Positions 21,921 through 34,888 of a stretch of 64,000 nucleotides of DNA are shown piece after piece. A model generated the notes under the pieces. It searched no databases, was not told where the DNA came from, and worked only from the letters and a program-made list of their open reading frames with translations. Position numbers and translations under genes: made by a program. The first letter of the stretch is position 1. Every line of letters starts with the position of its first letter. This DNA comes from Procambarus clarkii (taxonomy: Eukaryota > Arthropoda > Malacostraca > Decapoda > Cambaridae). The DNA lies in assembly GCF_040958095.1 (NCBI RefSeq), contig NC_091208.1, forward strand, positions 6,942,264-7,006,263, written 5' to 3'.

Positions 21921-22110
21921 CACAGTGTACTTAATCCCAGTGACGTCATGCACTAAACAGGACCCCAGTGACGTCATGCACTAAGCAGGACCCAGTGACG
22001 TCATGCACTAAGCTGAACCCCAGTGACGTCAGCACTAAGCAGGACCTCAGTGACGTCATACATTAAGTTGGAGCCCAGTCACGTCATGCACTAAGCAGGA
22101 CCCCTCATGA
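21921..22110 (+). repeat. CRE29 array 6 (about six units)
   Basis: Six units; one lacks a base in GTCAGCACTAAG. Most keep TGACGTCA. Confidence 0.9.
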
Positions 22111-22930
22111 ATGTGAGGACTCTGACATGTGAATGGACTCACTGCTCTGTGCAGTGATCATTGTACGGCACTGTTAAACACCTGCTTTCTGGTTGTTTCT
22201 TCAATTCAATAGCTTTATCTCAATATTTCTGCACTCAACACTGCACTGTGTAGATGCAGTGTGCACTGCATCCAGTTACAGTTTAAGGATTTGGGATAGG
22301 ACTGGGAAGGAAGGAATGGTGCCCAGTAGCTAAGTGATCCCCACTTACTGACGTCTAAGTGGCCTAAGAATATGGTTCATAAAGGGGATATTAATAAGGT
22401 ATTCAAAATATCAAAACAATTTCTATTAGAATGAAACATAATAAAACTCAATATAACAATTACCTATTAAATCATTATAGAAAACCACGACCATATGTGT
22501 GCTGAATATTAATAATTATTACTTTTTAAGTATAATTAGTTAATGAGAAGAAATTTTTTTTAGTATTGAAATTTGAAAATTAATGTAAAATTAAAAAAGT
22601 ACTATAATTATTTTGTAAACTTTCTTTTAACACGTTTATAAATTTAAACATAAAATTTTTCTTGATTTATTTTCTGTAATTTTTTTTAATAATATAAAAA
22701 GAAATTTACGAAAACTACATAAATAGTAAATTGTTTTTAAAATTTGAATGCACATAGCACCCATAAAACTTTGTTATCGGCAGCAGGCTGGGATCATATA
22801 GCTACTTTGTAATACGGTGATCGTCGCATATGGAAGTGTTGGGGACATTTAGCTACTGTGTACCGTGTTCTGAGGCCAGTAGTTGTCAAAGAATTTAACC
22901 ATTCAACAGGTGATTTTTAATGTTAGTGTT
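22111..22930 (+). repeat. Post-CRE fragment joined directly to G-run segment (R84 lost)
   Basis: Post-CRE sequence to about 22235, then a short passage of TGCACTGCATCCAGTTACAG that resembles the right end of R84, then the G-run/AT-rich segment and two start boxes. An R84 array and tail segment appear to have been deleted here. Confidence 0.75.
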
Positions 22931-23700
22931 ACGGTCAGGTGGACACAGAGCAGTAAGCATAGAGCCAGCAGGTGGCCACAGAGCAGTAAGCATAGAGCCA
23001 GCAGGTGGCCACAGAGCAGTAAGCCTAGAGCCAGCAGGTGGCCACAGAGCAGTAAACGTAGAGCCAGCAGATGGTCACAAGGGAAGAGAACACCCTTAAT
23101 ATATATAATGCTAAATTACACTATTGCACTTATATTAATTACTCAGGTTCGTCATTTAACGGAGACTCAGTGTAATAAGGGCACCCTAACATCATCTCAT
23201 GTAAATGCTGATTTAATGTTTTCCCAACTATATTGGCAGCTCTTGTTTGATGGAGAGAAAATGCAAAGGTATGTAAAGAAGAGAGGGAGAGAGGAATAGA
23301 GGGATAGAGGAAGAGAGGGTGAGAGGGAGGGAAGGAAGGAGAAGATGAAGGGAAAAGGGATAATGGTTCGGACTGCTACAGATAAAGGCTTTCAGCAATG
23401 TCTTTTACATTTCCTTCTCTTTACATTTACCTAAATCTTTGCTTTGTGACATTGTAAACATTTTTATAGCAATGTATAAATTTATACAATGAAACAGTGT
23501 TTGGCCCTGGATAATATAAACTTGTTTCTAATTGCTTATGCCTCCAAAATCTAGAAAATGGTTATTATTTTTTTGAAACTTGCCTTAGAGAGCTTGGGGA
23601 AGATGTCTAGGGCAAAGGTCAAAGGCACAATTTAAGGCTTTAAGGTAATAATATCAATTTTTTGCCTACATTGGAGGCATAACAAATTTGAAAACAGTAT
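22931..23700 (+). repeat. R33b (about four units) and truncated GA segment
   Basis: Four regular R33b units to about 23075, then the GA segment with GA-rich tract at 23270-23355. Close relative of 19191-19830, about 3.87 kb away. Confidence 0.85.
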
Positions 23701-23995
23701 ATACTCAGGAAGTGTGTATTCTGAGTGTGTACGGACGCCTGACAACTGGGTGGACAGCGCTTCCTTAGACTCCTTTTTAAGTTTAGAATGTAGTTTAGAA
23801 AAATATTTCATTATAAATATTGTATTCTATTAATCTGGACTTGGGGCTGAGTGCATGGGCATGTTGTCAATTTCTCTTGCAAAATCTGCCTCGCTCGTGT
23901 TGATATCAATTATTTTTAGAGGGGCTTGGATATCACGCATAAAGAAGTTGTTCGGATCTTCCACTTTCATGTTGTTTATTGTAGTCCTTATTGTT
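23701..23995 (+). repeat. Junction plus tail segment, second copy
   Basis: Same junction as 19831. The tail minus frame reads VEDPNNFFMRDIQAPLKIID, in frame with the LWLRVWRL reading of the following R84. Confidence 0.8.
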
Positions 23996-24103
23996 ATAAC
24001 CATAACCAGGCACTGCATCACCAACCTCAACAAGTCCCTGAACAACATCAACACCAGCCTCCACACCCTCAGCCACAACAAATCCATAACAAGGCACAGC
24101 ATC
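23996..24103 (+). repeat. R84 minimal array (1.3 units, diverged)
   Basis: One unit plus partial, with more substitutions than other copies (AATCCATAACAAGGCACAGC at the right end). Confidence 0.85.
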
Positions 24104-24759
24104 AAATTACTGGATAAGCATTTGGTATAGGACAGGGGGAGGGGGGGGGGTAATGGAAGGATGCCCAGTAGTTAAGTGATCCCCACTTACTGATGACTGT
24201 GATAATGGCATGAGAATACGGTGCACAAAGGGGGATATTAATTGGGGATTTAAGGTATCAACACAAAATTTCTGGTGAAATAAAACATATAAAAATAGTG
24301 AACATAAAAGTTACCCATGAACGCGGTATAGAAAACCCCGAAAATACGACAGACTCAGAGAGAGAGGGAAAGTTGGCTAATAATATATATTATTTGTTAA
24401 TACAATTTGTTGTAACATAATAATTATTTTGAATTAAGATTTAATTATTAGTAAAGTTGTTACCGAGATTTTTTAAATTTTGAAAAAGGTTATAATTTTT
24501 TTAAATTAAAACACAAAACTGTGCAGTCTTTATATTCAGTAAATAAATTTTATATATATTTAATAAACTTCAGCACGTGGCTAACAAGCAATGATGTCTT
24601 TAAAATTTATGACTATACAGTGTAAAATAAATAAATCTTAACTATTACCAACAAGTAGGCGTCACCTAGCTACTGTGTACCACACTTGTTGTTAGGGTGT
24701 GGTATAACACTGTGTTCCGTGTTCTAAGGCCAGTGGTAGTCACAGAAGCTCGTGTTCCA
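24104..24759 (+). repeat. G-run/AT-rich/start-box segment
   Basis: G-run at 24139-24150, AT-rich to 24650, start box at 24655-24755. No gene. Confidence 0.8.
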
Positions 24760-24860
24760 ACAGGTTGTTGTTGGTGTTTTGGTCACGCTGGTGTTTCTTG
24801 TTGTTGGTGTCTTAGTCAGGTGGCCACAGATCAGTAAGCATAGAGCCAGCAGGTGGTCAC
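24760..24860 (+). repeat. Short R33a and R33b run
   Basis: Two R33a units followed by one or two R33b units, the smallest R33a-R33b junction in the window. Confidence 0.85.
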
Positions 24861-25047
24861 AATGTACTTAATCCCAGTGACGTCATGCACTAAGCAGGAC
24901 CCCAGTGACGTCATGCACTGAGCAGGACCCCAGTGAGGTCATGCACTAAGCAAGACCCCAGTGACGTCATGCACTAAGCAGGACCCCAGTGACGTCGCGT
25001 ACTAAGCAGGACCCCAGTGACGTCATGCACAAAGCAGGACCCCTCAT
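24861..25047 (+). repeat. CRE29 array 7 (about six units)
   Basis: Six units; one has TGAGGTCA and one GACGTCGCG. Confidence 0.9.
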
Positions 25048-25620
25048 GAATGTGAGGACTCTGACATATGAATGGATTCACTACTCTGTGCAGTGATCAT
25101 TGTAAGTCACTGTTAAACACCTGCTTTCTGGTTGTTCCTTGAATTCCGTGAATGAACGGCGGTGAATGACGTAAATGTGTAAACATCAGTCAGGAGGAGG
25201 AGGGGTGATGTCTCCATGACAACGGCGTCGCATCTTCCCTTTAACCGGTATTTAAATACTACATAACAAATGAATGAGAAAGAAATGTCCAAAATCCGAA
25301 CAATGTTGCAGTGTAACAAGTAGGAAGACGTGTTGCAACATCATCATGCTTCTAAACTCTATGATCCAAGTATTAGAATATGTTGCAACATCATCATGCT
25401 TCTAAACTCATTTTTTAGTTTAGAAAAATATTTTATTTCATATATTGAATTCCATGAGTCCGGACATGGGACTGAGCGCATGGGCATGTTGACAATTTAT
25501 CTTGCAAAATCTCCCTCGCTCGTGTTGTTATCAATTTTATTTACAGGGGTTTGGATATCACACATAAAGACGTTGTCCAGATCTACCACTTACATGTTGT
25601 TTATTGTAGTGCTTATTGTT
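25048..25620 (+). repeat. Post-CRE and tail segment
   Basis: GTATTTAAATAC near 25249, two copies of the 50-bp minisatellite (25330-25420), then the tail. Confidence 0.85.
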
Positions 25621-26233
25621 ATAACCATAACTAGGCACTGCATCACCAACCTCAACAAGGTCCTGAAGAACATCTACACCAGCCTCCACACCCTCAGCCA
25701 CAACATAACCATAACCAGACACTGCATCACCAACCTCAACAAGGCCCTGAACAACATCAACACCAGCCTCCACACCCTCAGCCACAACATAACCATAACC
25801 AGGCACTGCATCACCAACCTCAACAAGGCCCTGAACAACATCAACACCAGCCTCCACACCCTCAGTCACAACATAACCATAACCAGGCACTGCATCACCA
25901 ACCTCAACAAGGCCCTGAACAGCATCAATACCAGCCTCCACACCCTCAGCCACAACATAACCATAACCAGGCACTGCATCACCAACCTCAACAAGGACCT
26001 GAACAACATCAATACCAACCTCCACACCCTCAGCCACAACATAACCATAACCAGGCACTGCACCACTAACCTCAACAAGGCCCTGAACAACATGAACACC
26101 AGTCTCCACACCCTCAGCCACAACATAACTATAACCAGGCACTGCATCACCAACCTCAACAAGGTACTGAACAACATCTACACCAGCCTCCACACCCTCA
26201 GCCACAATATAACTATAACCGGACATTACAACC
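25621..26233 (+). repeat. R84 array 5 (7.3 units)
   Basis: Seven units plus partial. More unit-to-unit variation than array 2 (for example AAGGTCCTGAAG and CATCTACACC). Confidence 0.95.
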
Positions 26234-26864
26234 ATTTGCTGGGTAAGGATTTGGGATTGGACGGGGGAGAGGGTGGGGATTGGAATGATGCCCAATAGCT
26301 AAGTGATCCCCACTTACTGACGACTGTGACAGTGGCCTAAGAATACGGTTCACAAAGGGGATATTAATAGGGTATTCAAAGTATCAACAGAAAATTTATG
26401 GTGGAATAAAACATAACAAATCGTTAACATGAAAGTTACCCATGAGGGTGGTATAGAAAACAGCGAAAAGACGACCGACTCAGAGTAGGAGGAAAAGAAA
26501 AATAGTAATATTTATTACTTTTTGAATACAATTTGTTTTTTTACTTAAATATTTTAAAACGCGATATAACTTAATATTATAATGGTAAAAACATGTTGTA
26601 TTTTTTTGTTTTTTGTTACGTTTTTAAAAGTTAACATAAAATTTTGCAGTGTTTATATTATTCTAAAGAGAAATATTTATATATTAGTCACTTCTTTATG
26701 TGTTTAACAAAACACTTCACTGACAAAATTTTGAGTATTCATAAGAAAACAAGTTAATATCTACAGCAATTAGGCAAAACCTAGCAACTTTGTACAACTG
26801 TTGTTAGCGTGTTGTATAACACTTACTGTGTACCGTCCAGTGGTAGTCGCAGAAACTCGTGTTT
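26234..26864 (+). repeat. G-run/AT-rich/start-box segment
   Basis: Close to 20996-21514. AT-rich at 26510-26750. No gene. Confidence 0.8.
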
Positions 26865-26995
26865 CAACAGGTTGTTGTTGGTGTTTTGGTCACGCTGGTG
26901 TTTCTTGTTGTTGGTGTTTTGGTCACGCTGGTGTTTCTTGTTGTTGGTGTTTTGTTCACGCTGGTGTTTCTTGTTGTTGGTGTTTTGGTCAGGTG
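26865..26995 (+). repeat. R33a array (four units)
   Basis: Four R33a units ending in TTGGTCAGGTGGCC, where R33b takes over. Confidence 0.9.
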
Positions 26996-27352
26996 GCCAG
27001 AGCAGTAAGCCTAGAGCCAACATGTGGCCCCAGAGCAGAAAGCCTAGAGCCAACAGGTGGCCCCAGAACAGTAAGCCTAGAGCCAACAGGTGGCCACAGA
27101 ACAGTAAGCCTAGAGCCAACAGGTGGCCCCAGAACAGTAAGCCTAGAGCCAGCAGGTGGCCACAGAGCAGTAAGCCTAGAGCCAACAGGTGGCCCCAGAA
27201 CAGTAAGCCTAGAGCCAGCAGTTGGCCACAGAGCAAGTAAGCCTAGAGCCAACAGGTGGCCACAGAACAGTAAACCTAGAGCCAGCAGGTGGCCACAGAG
27301 CAGTAAGCCTAGAGCTAACAGGTGGCCACAAAACAGTAAGCCTAGAGCTAAC
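26996..27352 (+). repeat. R33b array (about 11 units)
   Basis: Units alternate between GAACAGTAAG...CCAACAGGTGGCCC and GAGCAGTAAG...CCAGCAGGTGGCCAC forms. Ends at GGTAGCAACAAGGGGAGAG. Confidence 0.95.
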
Positions 27353-27402
27353 AGGTAGCAACAAGGGGAGAGAACATCCCATACTCAGTGCCACATCAAT
27401 CA

Positions 27403-30400
27403 ATCAATTAAATATAGGTCAAGATACTCAGTAGGGTGAGCGGGGAAGTTGGGATAGAGGGAAGAATTAGTGGGGGTGAGAGGAAGGATTTTTAGGATGA
27501 GATAAAGTGCCAGGGCACGACTGAACTGCATGGCATTAAAACGTTATGATCAGACTAAGTGATGGAAGCAAGGAATCGGATTTTGTGACAACTTTTCGTC
27601 CTTCAGTGCGCCACAGTGATTGCAGTCCAGAGTGATTGCAGCCCTCAGCTGGGTGTAGCCTGGAGGCTCACACCAGTTGTGGTCTTGGATTTCGCGAAAC
27701 AACGTCGTGCCCCGCCTAGAGTCTCTAGCAACCGGGAGCTAAAAGGTCCTCCCCCTTAAGAGGGGGAAGAAGAGTTAAGGAGGCTGGGTAGTTCGGAGAT
27801 TAGTGATTGAGGAGTGGTATAGGTGGAGCGAGGAGTCATGTAAATGACGGAACAGGGGGTGGGTCGTCAATCAGGTTAAAGAGGTTGTGCGTATTTCTAG
27901 GTCTACTAAGGGTGTTTCTGAGGAAGGTGTCGTAGTTGTCGTGGTAAGTAAGAATTATTGTGATCTGTTTCTTCCCCATAGTGTCCCAGACTATGTTCAG
28001 AGACGGGATGTTCGCCCTCTCTTGCAGAGCCTCACTATTGGTGAAGTCCTGCCATTGGGTCTCGAACACCCTCTCAGGGCCCTGTTCAGAGGGTACCCTG
28101 GAGTTGTTTCCTGTTTGTTGGTGCTGCCAGTGAGAGTGGGATGGGTGCATATGTTAGGAGTGGTAGGATAAGAGATATAGATAGAACTTGGTGGCTTGGG
28201 AGGCATGTCTGAGGGGGTATAGCTTTGATAGAGCTTTGGAGGCAATAGCTTTCTTTTTACTACGTGTGTGTGAAAGCGAAGGTTGAAGTCTAATGTGAGT
28301 CCAAGTACTGTGGTGTTGTCGAGTCTTGGAATGTGGGTTGGGTCGGGTGACCGAGAGTAGAGTTTTCGTGGGGTTGGGTTTAGACGTTTGTTGTAGAAGA
28401 AGTATGTGATTTTGGACTTGTTGGGGTTTGTTTTAATCCACGAGTCGTGTTCCCAGAGGGTTACTTTGTTAATTTCTTCCTGTGCAATTTGTGTGAGGGT
28501 GTCTATCGAGTAACCTGAGATCAGTTGGGTTACATCGTCAGCTTAACAGAGGGTCATAGAGGTCCAGTAAGTTGGGTCAGGAATGTTATTTATGTTGAGT
28601 ATGTATAGGGTCAGTGAGAAAACTGAGCCCTGGGGGACTCCTGCATTTAGGTTGAAGTATCCTGACAGCTTGCTGAGGAACTTAAGCTGCATCTTTCTGT
28701 TAGAAAGCTGCACAGTAGCTTATGCATGTTGTCAGGTAGTTGTAATAGAGTACAGAGTTTGTATCGTAAGCCGTCGTGCCATACTGCGTCGAACGCCTTT
28801 TCAAGGTCCTTTGCTATGAGGGCCGTCTTGACCCTTTGGTGCTTGTTAATGGAGAGGTAATTTGTTACTATGTTAAGTACATCTTGTGTGGAGCGGTGTT
28901 GTCTGAAGCCAAATTGTTTGTCTGTTAGTATGTTTTGGTGTTCTAGGTGATATCTGAGTTTGTGATTTATAAGTTTTTCGTATATTTTCCTAGTGTCTCT
29001 AGTAGGCTGATCGGTCTGTAGTTCTTGGGGTCTTTCGGGGATTTTTTGGGTTTCGGGATGAGGATTGATGTGGCTTCTTTGAATAGGCTTGGGAAATATC
29101 CAGGTGCTAGTGAGGCGTTGTATACGTCAGAGAGTGCAAGGACTAGGGAGTCGGGAATTTGTTTGAGGAGAGCTTGGCCTATGTTAAAGGCTCCTGGGGC
29201 TTTTCGTCGGGTATTTTTAAGCATGAGTTTTACTTCAGCTCGTTGTATCGATGCTGTGAGGTCACTTTGTAAGTCGTCTAGTGTCGTGAGGTCAATGGTG
29301 AGTAGATGGTCTGAGGGTTGTGTCGGATCCACGTTTCTACTCTGTTAATGTTGTGTATTGCTATTGGCTGAGGGGCGGGGGGCTATGATGGTTGAAGGTG
29401 TCCTGCCAGTGTTGTTTGAATATGTCTACTAGTTCTGAAGGGTCATTGAAATTTGACTGTTATGAGTGATGTATGTAAAAACAGAAGAGGAGGAGTTGCC
29501 CTAGGTCCTCTTTATGAAGTTCCAGAATTGCTGTGGAGTTGTTTTTCTGTGTAGTTCAGTCTTTTTGTATGAGTTTCTTCAAGTATTTGGCATAGTCGAA
29601 GTCTAGGCTGTTGAGTATGTGTGTTTTTTTTTTTTTAGTAAAGTGAGGTCTGTATGTTTACCTGCCTGTGAAGGTTGTGGGAGAATCTGTTGTGGTAGCA
29701 GATGAGTAGACTTTTGGTTCTGTTGGAGGGAAAGAAGGAGTATCTGGTTTTGTGGGTAGTTTTTGGTATGGTTGCGTCAGCCGCTTGTACGATGTTATTT
29801 TGGATAGAGAGGATTTGGGAGTCTATGTCTGTCGTTGGTTTATCTTCGAAGTTGTAGGGTTGTGTGCTGGTATTTAGGTGCTGATTGAAGGCTTACAAGT
29901 CTGCATTTTGATAGCCATAATGTGGGGTGGCTGGGATGAGTTTTAGGTTGATGGAGATTGTGAGTGACATGGGTATGTGATCTGAGCCGGTGATGGATCC
30001 GAGGGTAATGTAGTGTTGGTGGTGGGTGCCTGCTCTGTTGGTGAGGATGAGATCTGGTCTCCCAGTCCCATTGTGTGTGTAGCTTGTTTTGAAGTCTGTG
30101 CCAAGGAAGGTGAGGTGTTTGCTTTGGTGAGGTTGGTGTAATTGTTGACTGTGCATGTTGTGTTGTGGTGGTTGAATGTTTGGTGTTGTGTGTTTAGGTC
30201 TACCAGGAGGAAGACCGGTATGTGTGGGTGGTTGAGGAGGGTATTTAAGTCCTTGAGAGGAAGGCCTAGGTTTGGGCGAATGTAAGTGGTGCCACTGATC
30301 ATTTGTCCATGTTAAGTGGTAATGTTGATTGCTAGGAAGTGTTTGTGCTGCTAGTTGGTAGTGAGGAGGTCATGTTTATAAGTGCTCTTAACCAGAATAG

Positions 30401-31330
30401 CAACCCCCTTCATGTGCTTTATCGGGGGATTGGTGTTGCGTAGCCGTAATGTCTAATTCAGTGAGAGTTTGTCACCTATGTACTGTTCAGAAACAGCACA
30501 TTCGGTCTCCACAAAGTTAGCAATTAGGTTACTGATACTGTAGTAGGATCTAACGTTGAATTGTGTGATTTTCATTGTTTACTGACTATATGAGGGGGGA
30601 GGGGGGATTTGAGGTGAATAAATCGGAGAGGTTCTCCCATGAGCCTTGGTTCTTGTGGGAGATAATTCTGGGGATGATCGTTGGGGTATGAAGAGTGTGT
30701 TGGAGCCGTTTATAAGGGTTCCTGGTGAGCATTTGGCCATTTTTGGGGTGGGGTGTAGGGGTGGTCTGGGGAGGAGTTGGTCCTTTTGGCTGAGTGTGAC
30801 GAGTGTTTTAGCTTAGCTAACAGAGTCATTGGTTTGGTACTTGTGTGGTATTGAGTAATGGGGAGTGGAGGGGTGAGGAGGGCTAACGTGTGGGGCGTGA
30901 GATGGGCTGACTTGTTGGGCTCGTAGGCTAAGGTAAAGAAGGGCACTTGCTTTTTGGTAGCTGATGTCCGTCTTTGTCCTGTCTCAGTTTACTGGTGTTA
31001 TGGTGAGCTATTTCTTTTTGTCTGGAGAGTTATCTTGTGTTTTGGTGATCTATTTGCCCGTAGAGGGAGAGGGGTGGCTGTTATGAGGAGCGGGTTCAAT
31101 GAGTCGGGGAGGGGATAGTGTTGGGTTTTGTTCCTTGGAGGGGGGGGGGAGATATGGGCTTGATGCTTGGGGGTTGTTAGGGGGGGTGGGAGTTGGATTG
31201 GTGCTGGGTGTGGTGTCATTTTGGGTGGGATGGTTATGCATGGGAGGTTGTTTTTTGTCAGAATCTGTTGAATGTTGGCGATTGTCTAATACATATCTCT
31301 TTCTAGAAAAGGTGACTTGATCATTAGTGC
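27403..31330 (-). mobile_element. Jockey-like non-LTR retrotransposon, copy C1 (decayed)
   Basis: Minus-strand element. The 3' end on the left has a TTGA-type tail (TCAATCAATCAATTA on the + strand, 27405-27420). ORF2 (endonuclease, RT) spans 27836-30575 and a Pro/His/Thr-rich ORF1-like region lies at 30600-31320. Flanks are R33b/GA start on the left and R84 on the right, identical in arrangement to copy C2 at 50.7-57.2 kb, so the two copies come from segmental duplication rather than two insertions. Confidence 0.8.
27836..30575 (-). pseudogene. ORF2 of Jockey-like element C1: endonuclease plus RT, broken
   Basis: Minus-strand pieces in several frames. Endonuclease: MKITQFNVRS at the start (about 30575), a VDLNTQHQTFNHHNTT stretch near 30220, GRPDLILTNRAG, and SDHIPMSL near 29970. 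RT fingers: KAPGAFNIGQALL, ILIPKPKKSPKDPKNYRPIS (about 29240-29040); then a GFRQHRSTQDVLNIV stretch near 28900 and KDLEKAFDAVWHDG near 28800 in shifted frames. A C-terminal stretch ends at 27836. Several frameshifts and stops mean no full protein. The wording of the RT fingers is typical of the Jockey clade. A poly-T run at 29625-29637 lies between endonuclease and RT. Confidence 0.75.
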
Positions 31331-31338
31331 TTATTGAT

Positions 31339-31782
31339 ATAACCTTAACCAGGCATAGCATTACCAACCTCAACAAGGCCCTGAACAACATCAACACCAG
31401 CCTCCACACCCTCAGCCACCACATAACCATAACCAGGCACTGCATCACCAACCTCAACAAGGCCCTGAACAACATTAACACCAGCCTCCACACCCTCAAC
31501 CACAACATAACCATAACCAGGCACTGCATCACCAACCTCAACAAGGCCCTGAACAACATCAACACCGGCCTCCACACCCTCAGCCACAACATAACCATAA
31601 CCAGGCACTGCATCACCAACCTCAACAAGGCCCTGAACAACATCAACACCAGCCTCCACACCCTCAGCCAAAACATAACCATAACCAGGCACTGCATCAC
31701 CAACCTCAACAAGGCCCTGAACAACATCAACATCAGCCTCCACACCCTCAGCCACAACATAACCATAACCAGGCACTGCATC
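31339..31782 (+). repeat. R84 array 6 (5.3 units)
   Basis: Five units plus partial, starting only about 10 bp after the element C1 5' end and followed by variant-A sequence. Confidence 0.95.
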
Positions 31783-32635
31783 GAATTGCAACATAAGGAT
31801 TTGGAAGTGGACGGAGGAGTGGGGTTGGGGGGCGGAACGAATGGTGCCCATTAGCTAAGTGATCCCCATTTACTGACAACTGTGACAGTGACCTAAGATT
31901 ACGGTACGCAAAGGGCATTTTAATAAGGTACTAGAAGTATCAACACAAAATTTCTTGTGAAATGAAACATAAAAATTTTGAATATTGAGGTTACCCATTA
32001 AGGCGGTATAGAAAATCGCGACCAGACAACCTTATGGGTGTGGGAGAAAGAGCAGGATGTCAAAATTTATTTGTTTTTAAATACAATAGTTTGTAATTTG
32101 CAAATATATTTATATTACGATTTTATTAACAAGATAAAAATATAGAAAGAAAAGTGATCTTTTCTTTTATTTTAAAATGTTTATATATTTTAACAAAAAC
32201 GTTTATTTATTTTTTATTTTTAAAAATATATTTTTTATATACGATGAAACGTTACAAATCTCATTAAATATTGATGTTTGCAATAATTTTTGGTGTACAA
32301 TGTACACATCAAACTTTAGTCTTCAGTGAATAGGGATCACTAAGATACTGTGTACTACAGTGGTCGTCACAGTTTTGGTCACGATGGTGTTTCTTATTAT
32401 TAGTGTTTTGGTCAGGTGGCCACATAGCACTAAGCCTAGAGCCAATGTGTGGCCATAGAGCACTAAGCCTAGAGCCAACAAGTGATCATAGAGCACTAAT
32501 CCTAGAGCCACAAGGTAGCCACAGAGCGTAAACCTTGAGCCAACAAGTGGCCATAGAGCAGTAAGCCTAGAGCCAACAAGTGGCCACAGAGCTATAAGCT
32601 TCGATCGAGTAGGCGGCCACAGTGTACTTAAATTA
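31783..32635 (+). repeat. G-run/AT-rich segment variant A, third copy, with degenerate R33b
   Basis: Third copy of the 5097/11097 type. AT-rich at 32050-32280; R33a trace at 32375-32415; about six R33b units to 32620. No gene. Confidence 0.85.
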
Positions 32636-33035
32636 TAAATTTTAGCAAAAACCTATATTTTATTAATAATTTAAAAAAAAATATTATTTATATAAGATGA
32701 AACGTTTTAAAAAACTATAAAGTGGATGGTGCTGTCGTACGTTACAAATGTAATGCACGATTATGTTACGTTGTTGGGTAGATTATATACACAGTTTTTA
32801 ATGAGTTTCTCATTTACTTAGTAGTCCTGGATATAGCAGTGTCGTCGACGTTGAGACGGAGCTTGGAGCAGAGCAGAGAGCTGAGTGTGGCCGGAGTCGC
32901 GGAGCTCTATGTGGGAGAGCGTTGTAGTTGGATGCGGTCCTAGTCTGCTGCCTGTTCTGTGTCGAAGCTGTAGCGTCTTGTAGACGATTAGAACTGCCTA
33001 CACCGAGTGCTACATTGTTGACTGGAAATTGTACT
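32636..33035. other. Unassigned 400 bp (partial AT-rich duplicate, then unique GC-balanced sequence)
   Basis: First 60 bp resemble the AT-rich module (TTTTAGCAAAAACC). From about 32700 the sequence is unique in the window: GCTGTCGTACGTTAC, GTCGTCGACGTTGAGACGG, GAGCAGAGCAGAGAGCTGAG. It has the look of an LTR or 5' UTR of a retroelement but I cannot define ends or a target duplication. No ORF. Confidence 0.4.
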
Positions 33036-33975
33036 GTAAGTGTAATAAAGGCAACTTAACATCAACTTATGGGAGCGATAGAAAAGTATAGGAAAAGTTG
33101 TTCAATGTCAACCAATATTTTTTGACTATACGTTGTATATGAAAAGTGCTGAAATTGCCCTAAGTTTCAGTACTTCAGCGTAAATAGAAAATGAGATTTT
33201 TTTTCAACGTTTTTTACACATTTTTAAGTCTACACTTCAGAACACACGTTTCAGATATAATTATTGACACTTTTCTGACACATTAGCATATAATAAAGAA
33301 TTGTTAGTTAGATAATTTCCAAAACATCTTTAGTTTTCCTAATACAAATTTTCAAAGCTCCCCCCAAAAATCATGCAAATATGGCATGTTTATTGCTATT
33401 ATAAAATCAATAAATGAACTTGGAGAAAAAGGCTCTCTAGCAAATGTAGAGACATGCCCTCCACACATACTGTGTAAGTTTCATGTAAATTGAATAAAAA
33501 ATGAAAGTTTTGTAAACGTTTATGTCAATTGACAAAAAAGCAAATAATAAAGTCTAAGGTTCTAAAATCTGTGGCTGAGGTTGACATCAACCAATTTTCT
33601 CCAAAATTGGCATCCTTACAGATAGGCTTACATGCAGTCAGGTGTGTAAGTTTTATGCAAATCGTCAAAAAGAAATTTTTTTTTTTAACTAAAATTTGTT
33701 TCCAATTAAATTAATTATAATATTTGTTTAATATATGCTATTGTGATAGCTGAGCGTCATAGACATGATTTCAGTTGATACTTTTGTTTGATAATCGTTT
33801 ATGACCATTTTGGCATAATTTTCACACCTACTTCAATATTTTTTTTCTCCCTTCCTATTTATGCTACGATGCTGAAAATTGAACCAGATGAAACACTTTT
33901 CATATAGAACTTGTCGAAAAAGTTTGAAATCGAACGAGTTTTCATTTATTGCATTTTTGGAACCAAACGCCACCT
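33036..33975. other. GA-segment start interrupted by about 900 bp of unassigned sequence
   Basis: 33036-33068 is standard (GTAATAAAGGCAACTTAACA). 33069-33975 is absent from other copies; standard sequence resumes at TAATGTAAATGTTTTCCCAA. The insert is AT-rich with two similar phrases (GTGTAAGTTTCATGTAAAT near 33472 and GTGTAAGTTTTATGCAAAT near 33644). No coding domain and no terminal repeats I can define. Confidence 0.5.
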
Positions 33976-34829
33976 AATGTAAATGTTTTCCCAATCTTTA
34001 TTAGCAGCTCTGGTTTGTTGGGAAGAAAATGCTAAAGTTTGTATAGAAGAGAGGATGAGAAGGGAAAGAAGAGAGGATGAGAAGGGAAGAGAGTGAAGAA
34101 GATGAAGGGCAAAAGGGATTCTGATTTGGGCTGCTTTAGATAAATGCTTTTAGCAAAGTATTTTCTTTACCTTTACCTGAAACTTTGTTTTGTGACATTG
34201 TAGGCAATTTTACAGCGATGTATAAATTTATACAATGTAACAGTTTTTGGCGTTGGGTAATATATATTTTGTAATTGTTTATGTCTCCAAAATCTAGAAA
34301 ATAATTATTATTTTTTAGAAACTTGCCTTAGAGAGTTTATGGAAGATGTCTAGGGCAAGGATCAAAGGCACAATTTAAAGCTTAAAGGCAATAATATCCA
34401 TTTTTTCTCCTACATTGGAGGCATAACAAATATGAAAACAATACACACTCAGCTACTCTTCCTAGCAGTTCCCAACGTCAAGAAACTGTCGTACCAAAGT
34501 GCCCATATCCTAACCCACCAGAAGACCAAAAGCAGAAAACTGGACATTACGTTACTTTAGCCAGCCGTTTCTATTCTCCAGTACGGCAATTTTTGGTCTT
34601 AGGTAGACTATACGTCAAAATGCGACGTTCTATTAGAAGAACGCCTTGACACGCTACCCAGGGGAAATGGCTGTAATGTTACAGTGTATTATGTAATGAG
34701 GTTGGTGTCAGGCTCTGTATTTTAATGAATTATTTCCGTTAAACACGATGGTGCAAAGTAGAACAACTTCACAGTACTCAGTGACACATTTAGGGTCACT
34801 TGACCAAGTACTGACAGTGAGAGGAAACC
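33976..34829 (+). repeat. GA segment plus leader
   Basis: GA-rich tract with a 30-bp internal duplication (34040-34110). Leader from 34635. The E-box core is CACTTG at 34793-34804. Confidence 0.85.
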
Positions 34830-34888
34830 AGTGATGTCATGCACTAAGCAGGACCCCAGTGACGTCATGCCCTAAGCAGGACCCCTCA
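34830..34888 (+). repeat. CRE29 array 8 (two units)
   Basis: One intact TGACGTCA unit and one with TGATGTCA, the CpG-to-TpG decay form. Confidence 0.9.
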
